Source: Bacteroidia bacterium (lineage in GTDB: Bacteria; Bacteroidota; Bacteroidia; B-17B0; Aurantibacillaceae). From it: 64,000 bases of DNA. Made by a program: the position numbers and the translations under genes. Under the pieces are notes generated by a model. The model was given only the letters and a program-made list of their open reading frames with translations, did not search any database and had not been told where the DNA came from. The number at the start of each line of letters is the position of its first letter. Position 1 is the stretch's first letter. The stretch lies in the NCBI GenBank assembly GCA_022841465.1, contig JALHRL010000001.1, forward strand, positions 1-64,000, written 5' to 3'. Positions 8,253 through 16,338 of this stretch are shown piece by piece.

Positions 8253-8831
8253 ATGATAAAGCCCAAACCAAAATTAACCGACAGTGATTTTATTGAAGGT
8301 TTACGAAACGGTGACGAAATTGCTTTATCTGCACTTTACAAAAAGTACTATAACCTTGTTCTTAAATTTGTTGTAAGCAATAACGGATCTTCAGATGCCG
8401 CACAAGATGTTTATCAAGAAACGATAATTGTTTTGTATGAGAAATGCAAAGACCCCGGATTTGTTTTAAACTGTCAGTTGCAAACCTATATTTATTCGGT
8501 AGCGCGCAACTTGTGGTTAAAACAATTAAAAAAACACGGAAGTGTAACCGGTTTAAAAGATTTTCATGTTGATGTGTTAGAAGAGGCGAGTGGCGATGTA
8601 AAAAGCCATTTAAAAAAGGAAGAAGAAATTGAAAAGGTTATGCAAAGTTTATCTCAACTAGGCGAACCTTGCGCAACTTTGCTGAAAGACTTTTATGTGA
8701 ACAAAATGAGCATGGATGATATTTCGGAAAAGTTTGGCTATACCAATTCAGATAATGCAAAGAACCAAAAGTACAAATGCTTACAAAGATTAAAGAGGTT
8801 GTTTTTTAATAATTTTACATTGATAGATTAA
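8253..8831 (+). CDS. ECF-type RNA polymerase sigma-70 factor
   Basis: A 192-residue extracytoplasmic-function sigma factor. Region 2 spans about residues 20-90 (the LYKKYYNLVLKFV and DVYQETIIVLYEKC blocks, YIYSVARNLW), and region 4 is the C-terminal helix-turn-helix around MSMDDISEKFGYTNSDNAKNQK with a final LQRLKRLF. No region 3 or extra C-terminal domain is present. Its stop is 2 bases before the ATG of the predicted anti-sigma/protease gene, so the two are probably cotranscribed and translationally coupled. The regulon is unknown; autoregulation and control of the divergent lipoprotein are plausible from the shared upstream element. Confidence 0.92.
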   Translation: MIKPKPKLTDSDFIEGLRNGDEIALSALYKKYYNLVLKFVVSNNGSSDAAQDVYQETIIVLYEKCKDPGFVLNCQLQTYIYSVARNLWLKQLKKHGSVTGLKDFHVDVLEEASGDVKSHLKKEEEIEKVMQSLSQLGEPCATLLKDFYVNKMSMDDISEKFGYTNSDNAKNQKYKCLQRLKRLFFNNFTLID

Positions 8832-8833
8832 AA

Positions 8834-9922
8834 ATGAGAACGGTAGATTTGTTTGATAATTATTTGGCAGGAAACTTGGAGGGCTCAGACTTGTTAGCGT
8901 TTGAACAACGCTTAGAAAACGACAGCACTTTTAAAAAAGCATTTCAAGAACATAGACTGTTATTAGATTTATTAACCGAACACAACGATAAAAACAGCTT
9001 AAAAAACAAATTAAACCAAATTCATTCGGTACACTTTGGTAAAGAGGCTAAAATTATTTCAATAAACAATTCAGAAAAGTTAACCAAGCGATTAGGAAAA
9101 ACATTTGCGGTAGCTGCCAGCGCTGCTGTTGTTGCCGTTGTGGTTACCATTGCACTATTAAGCACCGGCGGATATTTACTTAAGAAACAAAAAAGCGAAA
9201 TCACCGATTTAAAACGAGAGGTAGACGGCTTAAAATATTACCAAGATGCAATTGTACAAAAACTAAAAACCAAAGGAACCAAAACCAATGTGGTAGATGC
9301 AAATTTAGAAGGAACCGGTTTTGCTATTAACAACGATGGTTATGTTTTAACCAGCTGGCACATGGTAAACGGAGCCGACAGTATTTTTATTGAAAACAGC
9401 AATACCGAAAGAACACAAACAAAAATTATTTTTAACGACCCCTCTTTAGATATTGCAGTTTTAAAAATTGAAAACGCAAATGTTTCGGAAAATTGGCAAA
9501 TACCTTACACCTTTTTTCCGAAAACAATTGATGTTGGCGACAATGTATTTACCTTAGGATATCCTAGAAGAGATGTTGTTTATGGCGAAGGTTCTTTAAG
9601 CTCGCAAAGCGGATATTATAACGATACGGCCATGTATCAAATTTCTATTCCGGTTAACCCCGGAAATAGTGGCGGACCATTATTAGATGTTTATGGAAAT
9701 GTAATTGGGGTTATTCGCGGAAAAATTAGCACAGCAGAAGGAACGGGTTTTGCTATAAAATCGCGCGAAATTATAAAATCGTTTACAACCATTGATGGAG
9801 ATAGCGCCACTATTGATTTTGCATCACCAAAAAGAAACGGCTTAAAAAACTTAAAACGCAGCGAGCAATTAAAACGCATTACACCTTATGTGTTTAATGT
9901 AATGGTGTATAAAAGCAATTAA
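8834..9922 (+). CDS. Membrane trypsin/HtrA-like protease with anti-sigma-like N-terminus
   Basis: A 362-residue single-pass membrane protein. Residues 1-50 (LFDNYLAGNLEGSDLLAFEQ, then LENDSTFKKAF) resemble the cytoplasmic helical segment of Bacteroidota anti-sigma factors. A transmembrane helix covers about 90-116, a short coiled coil 118-145, and a chymotrypsin-fold serine protease domain about 155-320. The catalytic triad is visible: His176 (TSWHMVNG), Asp206 (PSLDIAVL) and Ser279 (GNSGGP). No PDZ domain is present. The topology puts the N-terminus in the cytoplasm and the protease in the periplasm. It lies 2 bases after the ECF sigma gene, so I infer a sigma-binding partner whose outer domain senses or cleaves envelope proteins. 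An unrelated HtrA-like protease is the alternative. Confidence 0.8.
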   Translation: MRTVDLFDNYLAGNLEGSDLLAFEQRLENDSTFKKAFQEHRLLLDLLTEHNDKNSLKNKLNQIHSVHFGKEAKIISINNSEKLTKRLGKTFAVAASAAVVAVVVTIALLSTGGYLLKKQKSEITDLKREVDGLKYYQDAIVQKLKTKGTKTNVVDANLEGTGFAINNDGYVLTSWHMVNGADSIFIENSNTERTQTKIIFNDPSLDIAVLKIENANVSENWQIPYTFFPKTIDVGDNVFTLGYPRRDVVYGEGSLSSQSGYYNDTAMYQISIPVNPGNSGGPLLDVYGNVIGVIRGKISTAEGTGFAIKSREIIKSFTTIDGDSATIDFASPKRNGLKNLKRSEQLKRITPYVFNVMVYKSN

Positions 9923-10618
9923 TTATTTTTCTGCAAAAGCAATAGTTGCTAAAGAAAGTTTAATTCCATCTACTTCTTTTAAAGCTTGCCAGGCCGCCTC
10001 TATGGTAGCGCCCGTAGTAATTACATCATCAACCAAAACAATGTGTTTATTTTTAAGAGCGTTTTTGTTTTTTAGTTCAAAAACATTTTTAACGTTCTCC
10101 CAGCGCTCATATTTTCTTTTTCGGGTTTGTGTTGATGTTTCTGTTTGCCTGAATAAATTATTTGCATCTACCGCAATATTTAAAGCTTCTGAAAGCCCTT
10201 TAGAAAAAACTTCGCTTTGATTAAAACCTCTTTTGTTTAATTTGTTTACATGCAAAGGCACAGGAATAATTAAATCGGCATTACAAAAACCATCCACTTC
10301 TTTTAACTCATTTCCCAATAATTTCCCTAACATAATAGCTAAGCTTTGTTTTCCCTCGTACTTAATGGCATGTAATAAGCGTTGTACTTTTCCGCCTTTC
10401 TCAAACACATAAAGGCTCGCCGCGCTTGCTACTGGAACCCTTCCTCCTAGTATTTGCAGTACAATGTTGTTTTTGTGTTTATGAAAATTGCCTTTGGGCA
10501 AACCCATTAAGCAACTATTGCATATCATTTCTTCGTGTTTGTATAATAAGGCCTCGCAAGCTTCACAAGCGCGAGGGTAAATTAATGACATGAAGTCGTT
10601 AATAAGTGCTGTTTTCAC
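9923..10618 (-). CDS. comF: ComF family phosphoribosyltransferase-like protein
   Basis: A 231-residue ComF/GntX-type protein. The N-terminus has two zinc-binding Cys pairs (CEAC and CNSC) and the C-terminus has the PRPP-binding loop VLVDDVITTGAT at about 195-206. PVPLHVNKLNKRGFNQSE is the family core block. In competent bacteria ComF acts in DNA uptake; its role elsewhere is unclear. The start is a GTG at 10618, giving the usual xDFMSLIYPRAC beginning; an ATG at 10591 is an alternative. The gene abuts the convergent protease gene with no spacer. Confidence 0.88.
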   Translation of the reverse strand: MKTALINDFMSLIYPRACEACEALLYKHEEMICNSCLMGLPKGNFHKHKNNIVLQILGGRVPVASAASLYVFEKGGKVQRLLHAIKYEGKQSLAIMLGKLLGNELKEVDGFCNADLIIPVPLHVNKLNKRGFNQSEVFSKGLSEALNIAVDANNLFRQTETSTQTRKRKYERWENVKNVFELKNKNALKNKHIVLVDDVITTGATIEAAWQALKEVDGIKLSLATIAFAEK

Positions 10619-10644
10619 ACCCTAAAAGTAGATTTTTTTCTTAG

Positions 10645-10652
10645 TAATTTTG
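10645..10652 (+). promoter_or_regulatory. TAATTTTG promoter element
   Basis: TAATTTTG fits TAnnTTTG and lies 19 bases before the ATG at 10672, in the divergent gap with comF. Confidence 0.4.
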
Positions 10653-10671
10653 ATAAAAATTAAACAGCTAC

Positions 10672-11586
10672 ATGAGTCAGGACGAAAAAAAATCAAGAAA
10701 GCCAATACTGTTTTGGGTATTTATTTTATTACTGTTAGGCACTAACGGTGTTACCGCATGGCTATGGTGGCAAGAAAAAAACAAATTAGCAGAAAAAGAA
10801 ATTTTAATAGAAACAGTTTATGTAGAAAAAGAAACACTGCAATCTGACTTAGCGGCGCTTAAAAGTGATTACGAAAGTTTACACACCAATAACACCGCGC
10901 TTAATGCTGAAATTGAAGAGAAGAAAAAGCGAATAGAGGAATTAATGGAAGAGGCCAAGAAACACAAAGGGGACGCTTACATAATTGCCAAACTAAAAAA
11001 AGAAACAGACACTCTTCGCGAAATAATGAAAGGCTTTGTTCGCACTATCGATTCATTAAACACTTTAAACCAAAATTTAATTGTAGAAAAAAAGCAAGTA
11101 TTAAAACAACTAGACGAGGAAAAGATTAAGCAAGGCGAGTTGGAAAAAGAAAAACAAGAATTAAAAAACACTATTGTAAAAGGAAGCGTTTTAACCTGTT
11201 TTAATGTTACGGCAAAAGCAGTACAATTAAAAAAAGGCGGAAAAAAAGAAGCAGAAACCAGTAAAGCTCGCAAAACAGATAAAATAAAAGTAAGTTTTAG
11301 TTTGGGTGAAAACAAAATTGCAAAAGCAGAAGAAAAAACCATTTACATACGAATTATGACGCCTGACGGAAAAGAAATGGCAAAAAGTTACGACGATAGC
11401 TACAAATTTATTTTTAATAAAAGCAACGGTTATTACGCCGGAAAAACAGAAATAAATTACTCAAATAAAGAAATAAGCGGTGTTGCTTACGGCGAAGGAC
11501 AAGGGGAGTTAGTGCCGGGTAATTACCTGATAGAAATTACATGCGACGGAGTTGTTATTGGCAACACCAGCCTAAAGTTAGATTAA
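10672..11586 (+). CDS. Single-pass membrane coiled-coil protein
   Basis: A 304-residue protein that I do not recognise as a named family. A Lys/Arg-rich cytoplasmic start (SQDEKKSRKP) precedes one transmembrane helix (about 12-31). Residues about 36-165 form a long coiled coil rich in Glu/Lys/Leu. Residues about 170-304 form a predicted beta-rich domain (the TCFNVTAKAVQLKKGGKKE, IYIRIMTPDGKEM and GNYLIEITCDG blocks). The topology is probably N-in with the coiled coil and beta domain in the periplasm. Similar architecture is common in Bacteroidota hypothetical proteins. It stands alone, with a TAATTTTG promoter and its own leader; no partner is evident. Confidence 0.75.
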   Translation: MSQDEKKSRKPILFWVFILLLLGTNGVTAWLWWQEKNKLAEKEILIETVYVEKETLQSDLAALKSDYESLHTNNTALNAEIEEKKKRIEELMEEAKKHKGDAYIIAKLKKETDTLREIMKGFVRTIDSLNTLNQNLIVEKKQVLKQLDEEKIKQGELEKEKQELKNTIVKGSVLTCFNVTAKAVQLKKGGKKEAETSKARKTDKIKVSFSLGENKIAKAEEKTIYIRIMTPDGKEMAKSYDDSYKFIFNKSNGYYAGKTEINYSNKEISGVAYGEGQGELVPGNYLIEITCDGVVIGNTSLKLD

Positions 11587-11683
11587 GGTATATAATTTAA
11601 ATTTTCAAAATTCAATCTTTTTCTTACATTTATCACTCCTTATTTTATAGGATAATCTTATTGTTTCTATTTATTTCTTACGT

Positions 11684-12769
11684 ATGAAAAACACAGCACT
11701 TACAAACAAGCACATTGCTCTTGGAGCAAAAATGGTTCCATTTGCAGGATATAATATGCCCGTATCTTATTCGGGTTTAAACGACGAACATTTAACTGTG
11801 CGCAGCGGCGTAGGCGTGTTTGATGTTAGTCATATGGGAGAGTTTAGATTAAAAGGAGACAAAGCATTGGATTTAATTCAAGCCGTTACCTCTAACGACG
11901 CTTCTAAATTAACCGATGGTAAAGTTCAGTATTCGTGTTTACCAAATGATAAAGGCGGAATTGTTGATGATTTATTGGTTTATCGCCATAAGGCAGATGA
12001 ATATTACTTGGTAGTTAATGCTTCAAACATAGAAAAAGACTGGAACTGGATAAGTAAGTTCAACACTTTTGGTGTAGAAATGCAAAACCTTTCTGATGGA
12101 ATGAGCTTATTGGCGGTGCAAGGCCCTAAAGCAATTAATACTTTGCAAAAACTTACAAATGTAGATTTATCTAAAATGGAATATTACACTTTTACAATTG
12201 GTACAATGGCCGGTATAAAAGATGTAATTATTTCAAACACGGGTTACACAGGCGCAGGCGGTTTTGAAATTTACATAGCAAATGAAGATGCAGAAAAAAT
12301 GTGGAACGCTGTTTTTGATGCAGGAAAAGAATTTGGAATAAAACCCATTGGTTTAGGCGCAAGGGATACGCTTCGTTTAGAAATGGGTTTTTGTTTATAC
12401 GGAAATGATATTGATGATACTACATCACCAATTGAAGCGGGTTTAGGTTGGATTACAAAATTCACAAAAGAGTTTACCAATCGTGCGTATATTGAAAACC
12501 ACAAAACAAACGGTGTAACAAAAAAATTGGTTGGTTTTGAAATGATTGAAAGAGGAATTCCTCGTCACGATTACTTAATTGCCGACGCCTCAGGAAACAC
12601 TATTGGAAAAGTTACTTCCGGTACTCAATCTCCAAGTTTAAATAAGGCAATTGGAATGGGATATGTAAAAACAGAATTTGCAAAACCTGATACCGAAATT
12701 TTTGTTATTATTAGAGATAAACCGGTTAAAGCAAAAGTTGTAAAAATTCCTTTTTTAAGTAAAGCCTAA
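11684..12769 (+). CDS. gcvT: Aminomethyltransferase (glycine cleavage T protein)
   Basis: A 361-residue T protein of the glycine cleavage system. It releases ammonia from the aminomethyl-lipoyl H protein and passes the methylene group to tetrahydrofolate. Diagnostic blocks are [13 protein letters not shown] near the start, [11 protein letters not shown] at about 43-53, the LAVQGPKA strand, the [14 protein letters not shown] block around 185-200 and [12 protein letters not shown] at about 225. Length is normal. gcvH and gcvP are not in the window. It overlaps nothing but is followed after 1 base by comB, so the three genes 11684-14285 probably form an operon. Confidence 0.95.
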   Translation: MKNTALTNKHIALGAKMVPFAGYNMPVSYSGLNDEHLTVRSGVGVFDVSHMGEFRLKGDKALDLIQAVTSNDASKLTDGKVQYSCLPNDKGGIVDDLLVYRHKADEYYLVVNASNIEKDWNWISKFNTFGVEMQNLSDGMSLLAVQGPKAINTLQKLTNVDLSKMEYYTFTIGTMAGIKDVIISNTGYTGAGGFEIYIANEDAEKMWNAVFDAGKEFGIKPIGLGARDTLRLEMGFCLYGNDIDDTTSPIEAGLGWITKFTKEFTNRAYIENHKTNGVTKKLVGFEMIERGIPRHDYLIADASGNTIGKVTSGTQSPSLNKAIGMGYVKTEFAKPDTEIFVIIRDKPVKAKVVKIPFLSKA

Positions 12770-12770
12770 G

Positions 12771-13481
12771 ATGCCTGAAGTAGAAGTCTGTTTTTCGCCT
12801 AACGTTTATCCTTTGTTTCATAAGGACGATGCCATTGTTGTGGTTATTGATATTTTGCGCGCAACTTCTGCTATAACAACTGCTTTTTATAATGGCGTAG
12901 CAAAAATGATACCGGTTGCAACAGTTGAAGAAGCAAAGAAACATAAAGAAAACGGATTGATTGTGGCAGCAGAACGCAATGGCGAAATTGTAGAAGGTTT
13001 TGATTTAGGAAACAGTCCGTTTGGCTACATGAGCAACAAGGTAAAGGGAAAAACCATTGCCATTACCACCACAAGCGGAACACAAGCAATTGAAGCCGCA
13101 AAAAAATCAGAGCGCATTGTTATCGGAAGCTTTTTAAATATTGATGTTTTAATTGATTATTTAGTAAGTGAACAACGCCCGGTATTATTACTTTGTGCCG
13201 GATGGAAAAGCAAATTTAATTTAGAAGACACATTATTTGCAGGAGCCGTTGCACAAGAATTATTACGCAAACACAAATACACCACTACCTGCGACTCAGC
13301 ATTAGCGGCTAGCCATTTATATGATATTGCCAAGAGTGATATATATGAATTTCTTTCCGCTTCTTCGCACAGAAACAGATTACATAAATTAAACTTGGAG
13401 CGCGACATAAAATATTGTTTAACCCCCAATCAATGTCCGGTTATTCCAACACTTGAAAACGGCGTGCTTGTAAAGCTTTAG
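12771..13481 (+). CDS. comB: 2-phosphosulfolactate phosphatase family protein (ComB)
   Basis: A 236-residue protein of the ComB family, a Mg-dependent phosphatase that makes sulfolactate from 2-phosphosulfolactate in coenzyme M biosynthesis. Family blocks visible: VVVIDILRATSAITTAF (about 22-38), the ITTTSGTQAI loop, and LLCAGWKSKFNLEDTLFAGA near 141-160. Bacteroidota do not make coenzyme M, so the in vivo substrate is probably another phosphosulfonate or a related small acid; this is inference. It starts 1 base after gcvT and is followed 3 bases later by an outer-membrane gene. Confidence 0.85.
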   Translation: MPEVEVCFSPNVYPLFHKDDAIVVVIDILRATSAITTAFYNGVAKMIPVATVEEAKKHKENGLIVAAERNGEIVEGFDLGNSPFGYMSNKVKGKTIAITTTSGTQAIEAAKKSERIVIGSFLNIDVLIDYLVSEQRPVLLLCAGWKSKFNLEDTLFAGAVAQELLRKHKYTTTCDSALAASHLYDIAKSDIYEFLSASSHRNRLHKLNLERDIKYCLTPNQCPVIPTLENGVLVKL

Positions 13482-13484
13482 TTT

Positions 13485-14285
13485 ATGAAAAAAAGCACGC
13501 TGTTTGTTCTTTTTATCTTTTCCATTTTTTTTTCTTATTCACAAAAAGACAGTACTAAACGTAAATTTTCATATTATGCAATGTGGGGTTATAACCGAGA
13601 GGTTTATACAAACAGCACTATTCATTTTGTAAACAACGGAAGCGGAACAAATGAAACCTACGATTTCAAAATAATAGATGCAAAAGCCCATGATAGATCA
13701 GACTTTCATCAAATAAAAGATTGGAAAAACCCAACCATTCCCCAATACAACATTCGATTAGGAATGTGGTTTAACAATAAAAAAGATGAAGGAATAGAAT
13801 TAAATTACGACCATGCAAAATACGTGGTTACCAATTATCAGGTTGTTAGATTTAGGGGAACTGTTGGCGGACAGCACATAGATAAAGACACCTTGCTTGA
13901 CCCCGATTACATTCATTTTGAACATACTGATGGCGCTAATTTTTGGATGCTGAATTACATGAAGAGAATAAAAATTTACAATTCTAAAAGCGGCAACTTT
14001 AAATTAGGCTACGTAATAAAACCCGGTTTTGGAATTTTAATTCCAAGAACAGATGTTACACTTTTTGGTAAGCGCCTAAATAATAATTGGAAAGTGGCAG
14101 GATATTGTGCCGGATTAGAAACTGCTGTAAGGTTTGAATTGTATAAACACTATATACTTGAGTTTTCAGGCAAAGCCGGTTGGGCAAATTATATGAATAC
14201 TTTTGTTATGGGCAGAGGCCTTGGTAAAGCCAGCCATAAATTTGGTTTTATTGAAGGAATTTTTGTGTTTGGAATACAGATTTAA
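13485..14285 (+). CDS. Outer-membrane beta-barrel-type exported protein
   Basis: A 266-residue protein with a signal peptide (MKKSTLFVLFIFSIFFSYSQ, cleaved after SYS or SQ). The rest alternates polar and aromatic residues in strand-like runs (FSYYAMWGYNREVY, IRLGMWFNNKKDEGIELNYDHA, FKLGYVIKPGFGILIP) and ends in the hydrophobic FGIQI, as expected for a small beta-barrel. No named family was recognised. It is the third gene of the gcvT-comB unit, starting 3 bases after comB, and converges with murI 2 bases away. Function unknown. Confidence 0.75.
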   Translation: MKKSTLFVLFIFSIFFSYSQKDSTKRKFSYYAMWGYNREVYTNSTIHFVNNGSGTNETYDFKIIDAKAHDRSDFHQIKDWKNPTIPQYNIRLGMWFNNKKDEGIELNYDHAKYVVTNYQVVRFRGTVGGQHIDKDTLLDPDYIHFEHTDGANFWMLNYMKRIKIYNSKSGNFKLGYVIKPGFGILIPRTDVTLFGKRLNNNWKVAGYCAGLETAVRFELYKHYILEFSGKAGWANYMNTFVMGRGLGKASHKFGFIEGIFVFGIQI

Positions 14286-14287
14286 AA

Positions 14288-15133
14288 TTACAGAGGTAAG
14301 TTTTCTGCATTTACTTTAGTTCCAAAAAACTTTTCTGCATTTGTATTAAAATTTTCTGATGTTTCGGTAGTATAAAATTTTATTTTACCTGTTTTGGTGC
14401 ACTTACTATCCATTTCGGCATGGCGAATTAAATAATCTTTTAAACCTTTAGCAACCAACTCTCCTTGACCAATAATTTTTATGTGTTGAGGTGTGTATTG
14501 TTTTATTTTGCTTAACAGCAAAGGGTAGTGTGTGCATCCTAAAACAATTGCATCAATGTCTTTTGATTGGGCTAAAAGTTGTTGTATGTTTTTTTGAATA
14601 AAATAATTAGACCCCTCGTTATTAAATTCGTTGTTCTCAATTAACGGCACCCACATTGGGCAGGCTTCCTGAAACACTTCAATTTCCGGAAATTGTTTTT
14701 CTATTTCTATTGGGTACGAGTTAGAGCTTACCGTTCCGCTTGTTGCTAATATTCCAACTTTTTTAGTTGTTGTATAGTTTCCAATAATTTCTGCAGTTGG
14801 TCTTATAACTCCTAACACTCTTCTATTAGAATCAATATTTGGTAAGTCTTTTTGTTGAATGTTGCGCAAGGCTTTTGCCGACGCAGTGTTACACGCCAAA
14901 ATCACCAAATGGCACCCCATTTCAAAAAGTTTATTTACGCACTCTAAAGTGTACTTATAAACCGTATCAAAACTTCGTGTGCCATAAGGCGCGCGCGCGT
15001 TGTCTCCCAAATACAAATAATCGTATTCGGGTAATTCTTTTATTATTTCTTTTAAAACCGTTAAACCGCCATAACCGGAATCAAAAATTCCAATAGGGCC
15101 GGGCGAATTATTTAGTTTGTTTTTTAAAACCAT
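14288..15133 (-). CDS. murI: Glutamate racemase
   Basis: A 281-residue enzyme that interconverts L- and D-glutamate for peptidoglycan. The two catalytic cysteines are in LACNTASA (after VILACN) and VLGCTHYPLL, and the N-terminal PIGIFDSGYGGLTVL block is diagnostic. I start it at the ATG at 15133; a longer reading from a TTG at 15145 would add four residues. The start lies inside the last codons of the upstream porin gene, an overlap of 10 bases, so the two are probably translationally coupled. Confidence 0.95.
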   Translation of the reverse strand: MVLKNKLNNSPGPIGIFDSGYGGLTVLKEIIKELPEYDYLYLGDNARAPYGTRSFDTVYKYTLECVNKLFEMGCHLVILACNTASAKALRNIQQKDLPNIDSNRRVLGVIRPTAEIIGNYTTTKKVGILATSGTVSSNSYPIEIEKQFPEIEVFQEACPMWVPLIENNEFNNEGSNYFIQKNIQQLLAQSKDIDAIVLGCTHYPLLLSKIKQYTPQHIKIIGQGELVAKGLKDYLIRHAEMDSKCTKTGKIKFYTTETSENFNTNAEKFFGTKVNAENLPL

Positions 15134-16281
15134 ACATCTATGCAAGCAATAAATTCTATGCGTTGGTTGGTAATATTTTTACCTTGTTTAAATATTAAAT
15201 TATCGCTCTGTAAAATTCTGCTTTCAATACTTAAGGCAATGTTTTTATAAGGCCTGTATTCAAGCCCGCCGGTGGTTCCAAAAACACTGTTTCCTGTTTT
15301 TAAATTTCCGGTTAATATATTATCGGGGTCAGAGAAATATTCTTGACGCGCAAAGAAGGCGGCTTTTTTAATTAACTGATATTTCCCTACTATTAAACCG
15401 CTCATTATTGTAGCGCTGGAAGTGGTATCGTTTGTTTTAGAATTTTTTTGTAAACCATAATTTAATTCAAGGCCTAAATATAGTTTGTTGTACTTTAATG
15501 AACCATATAGATTATTATAATATCTTCTCTTTTTTAAGGTAGCATTGTCTGGCGTCTCGTCGCCGCTAATAAAATTATATGTAAAAGATAAATACTGATT
15601 AGGATCTACAACAACAGAAAGTCCTACCAATTTATCTTTATTAAAATCAACATAAGAGGCAAAGCTGTTAAATGAATTTAATTGCACCGCAATTTTTTCG
15701 CTTACTAAATAGGTAAGTTTGGCACCTGAAAAATAGTAAGGCTCGTAATTGTTTACCAAACTCATGCTGGAGGTTATGTTTTCGCGAGGCTGAGTACTTT
15801 CTATTCCAATGTGCGATCTAAAAAAACCCGCATCTAGCCATAAGTTTTTAAAGAGCCTAACGCCGGCGTTGGCTTCCTGAATCATATTAAATTCTGTTGG
15901 CCAAACGGCTTTGGCAATATCGCCATAATGAACACATAAATTGCTTCTAATATTTTTTCCTGAATATTGCATAGAAATTAAAGCTACATTAAGCCCAAAC
16001 TCTTTATTTCTTGGAGCCATGGTAGCAAACTGAACAAATCCGTTATCGTCAACTTTTTCATCATCGTAATAAGCAAAATAAGAACTTACATAACCGGATA
16101 TAACTAGTTTGTTGTTTTCTGATGTATCAACTTTCTCTATTAAACGCTTTCCTTTAAACACAACTGTACTATCTGTGTTTACTATAATGGAAAGTTTTTT
16201 TGTTTTAGAAAGACTATCTTTTTGTGCAAAAGAAGAGTGGAGCAAGAAACAGAGAAAGATAATATTTTTAATTTTATCCAC
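15124..16281 (-). CDS. Putative outer-membrane porin (BBP2/OmpL-like)
   Basis: A 385-residue exported protein. The start is a GTG at 16281 followed by the signal peptide DKIKNIIFLCFLLHSSFAQ. From about residue 60 it consists of amphipathic beta-strands with aromatic girdles (VSSYFAYYDDEKVDDNGF, LWLDAGFFRSHIGIES, YLSFTYNFISGDETPDN) and ends with the terminal Phe of outer-membrane barrels (DVWF). This matches the beta-barrel porin-2 family. It probably gives passive entry of small solutes. A TATATTTG promoter lies 12 bases before the start. It overlaps murI at the 3' end. Confidence 0.8.
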   Translation of the reverse strand: MDKIKNIIFLCFLLHSSFAQKDSLSKTKKLSIIVNTDSTVVFKGKRLIEKVDTSENNKLVISGYVSSYFAYYDDEKVDDNGFVQFATMAPRNKEFGLNVALISMQYSGKNIRSNLCVHYGDIAKAVWPTEFNMIQEANAGVRLFKNLWLDAGFFRSHIGIESTQPRENITSSMSLVNNYEPYYFSGAKLTYLVSEKIAVQLNSFNSFASYVDFNKDKLVGLSVVVDPNQYLSFTYNFISGDETPDNATLKKRRYYNNLYGSLKYNKLYLGLELNYGLQKNSKTNDTTSSATIMSGLIVGKYQLIKKAAFFARQEYFSDPDNILTGNLKTGNSVFGTTGGLEYRPYKNIALSIESRILQSDNLIFKQGKNITNQRIEFIACIDVWF

Positions 16282-16292
16282 GAAATTACAAG

Positions 16293-16300
16293 CAAATATA
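16293..16300 (-). promoter_or_regulatory. TATATTTG promoter element, porin
   Basis: The minus strand reads TATATTTG 12 bases before the GTG of the porin gene. The 57-base divergent gap also carries the hutU promoter on the other strand. Confidence 0.5.
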
Positions 16301-16324
16301 CATTAATTACTTCGTATAATAATT

Positions 16325-16332
16325 TATCTTTG
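16325..16332 (+). promoter_or_regulatory. TATCTTTG promoter element, hutU
   Basis: TATCTTTG lies only 6 bases before the ATG at 16339, so the transcript would be nearly leaderless. Confidence 0.5.
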
Positions 16333-16338
16333 TGATGC

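Noticed and set aside
15134-15145. A TTG start for murI at 15145
   Set aside because: An ATG four codons later fits the family N-terminus better and shortens the overlap with the porin gene.
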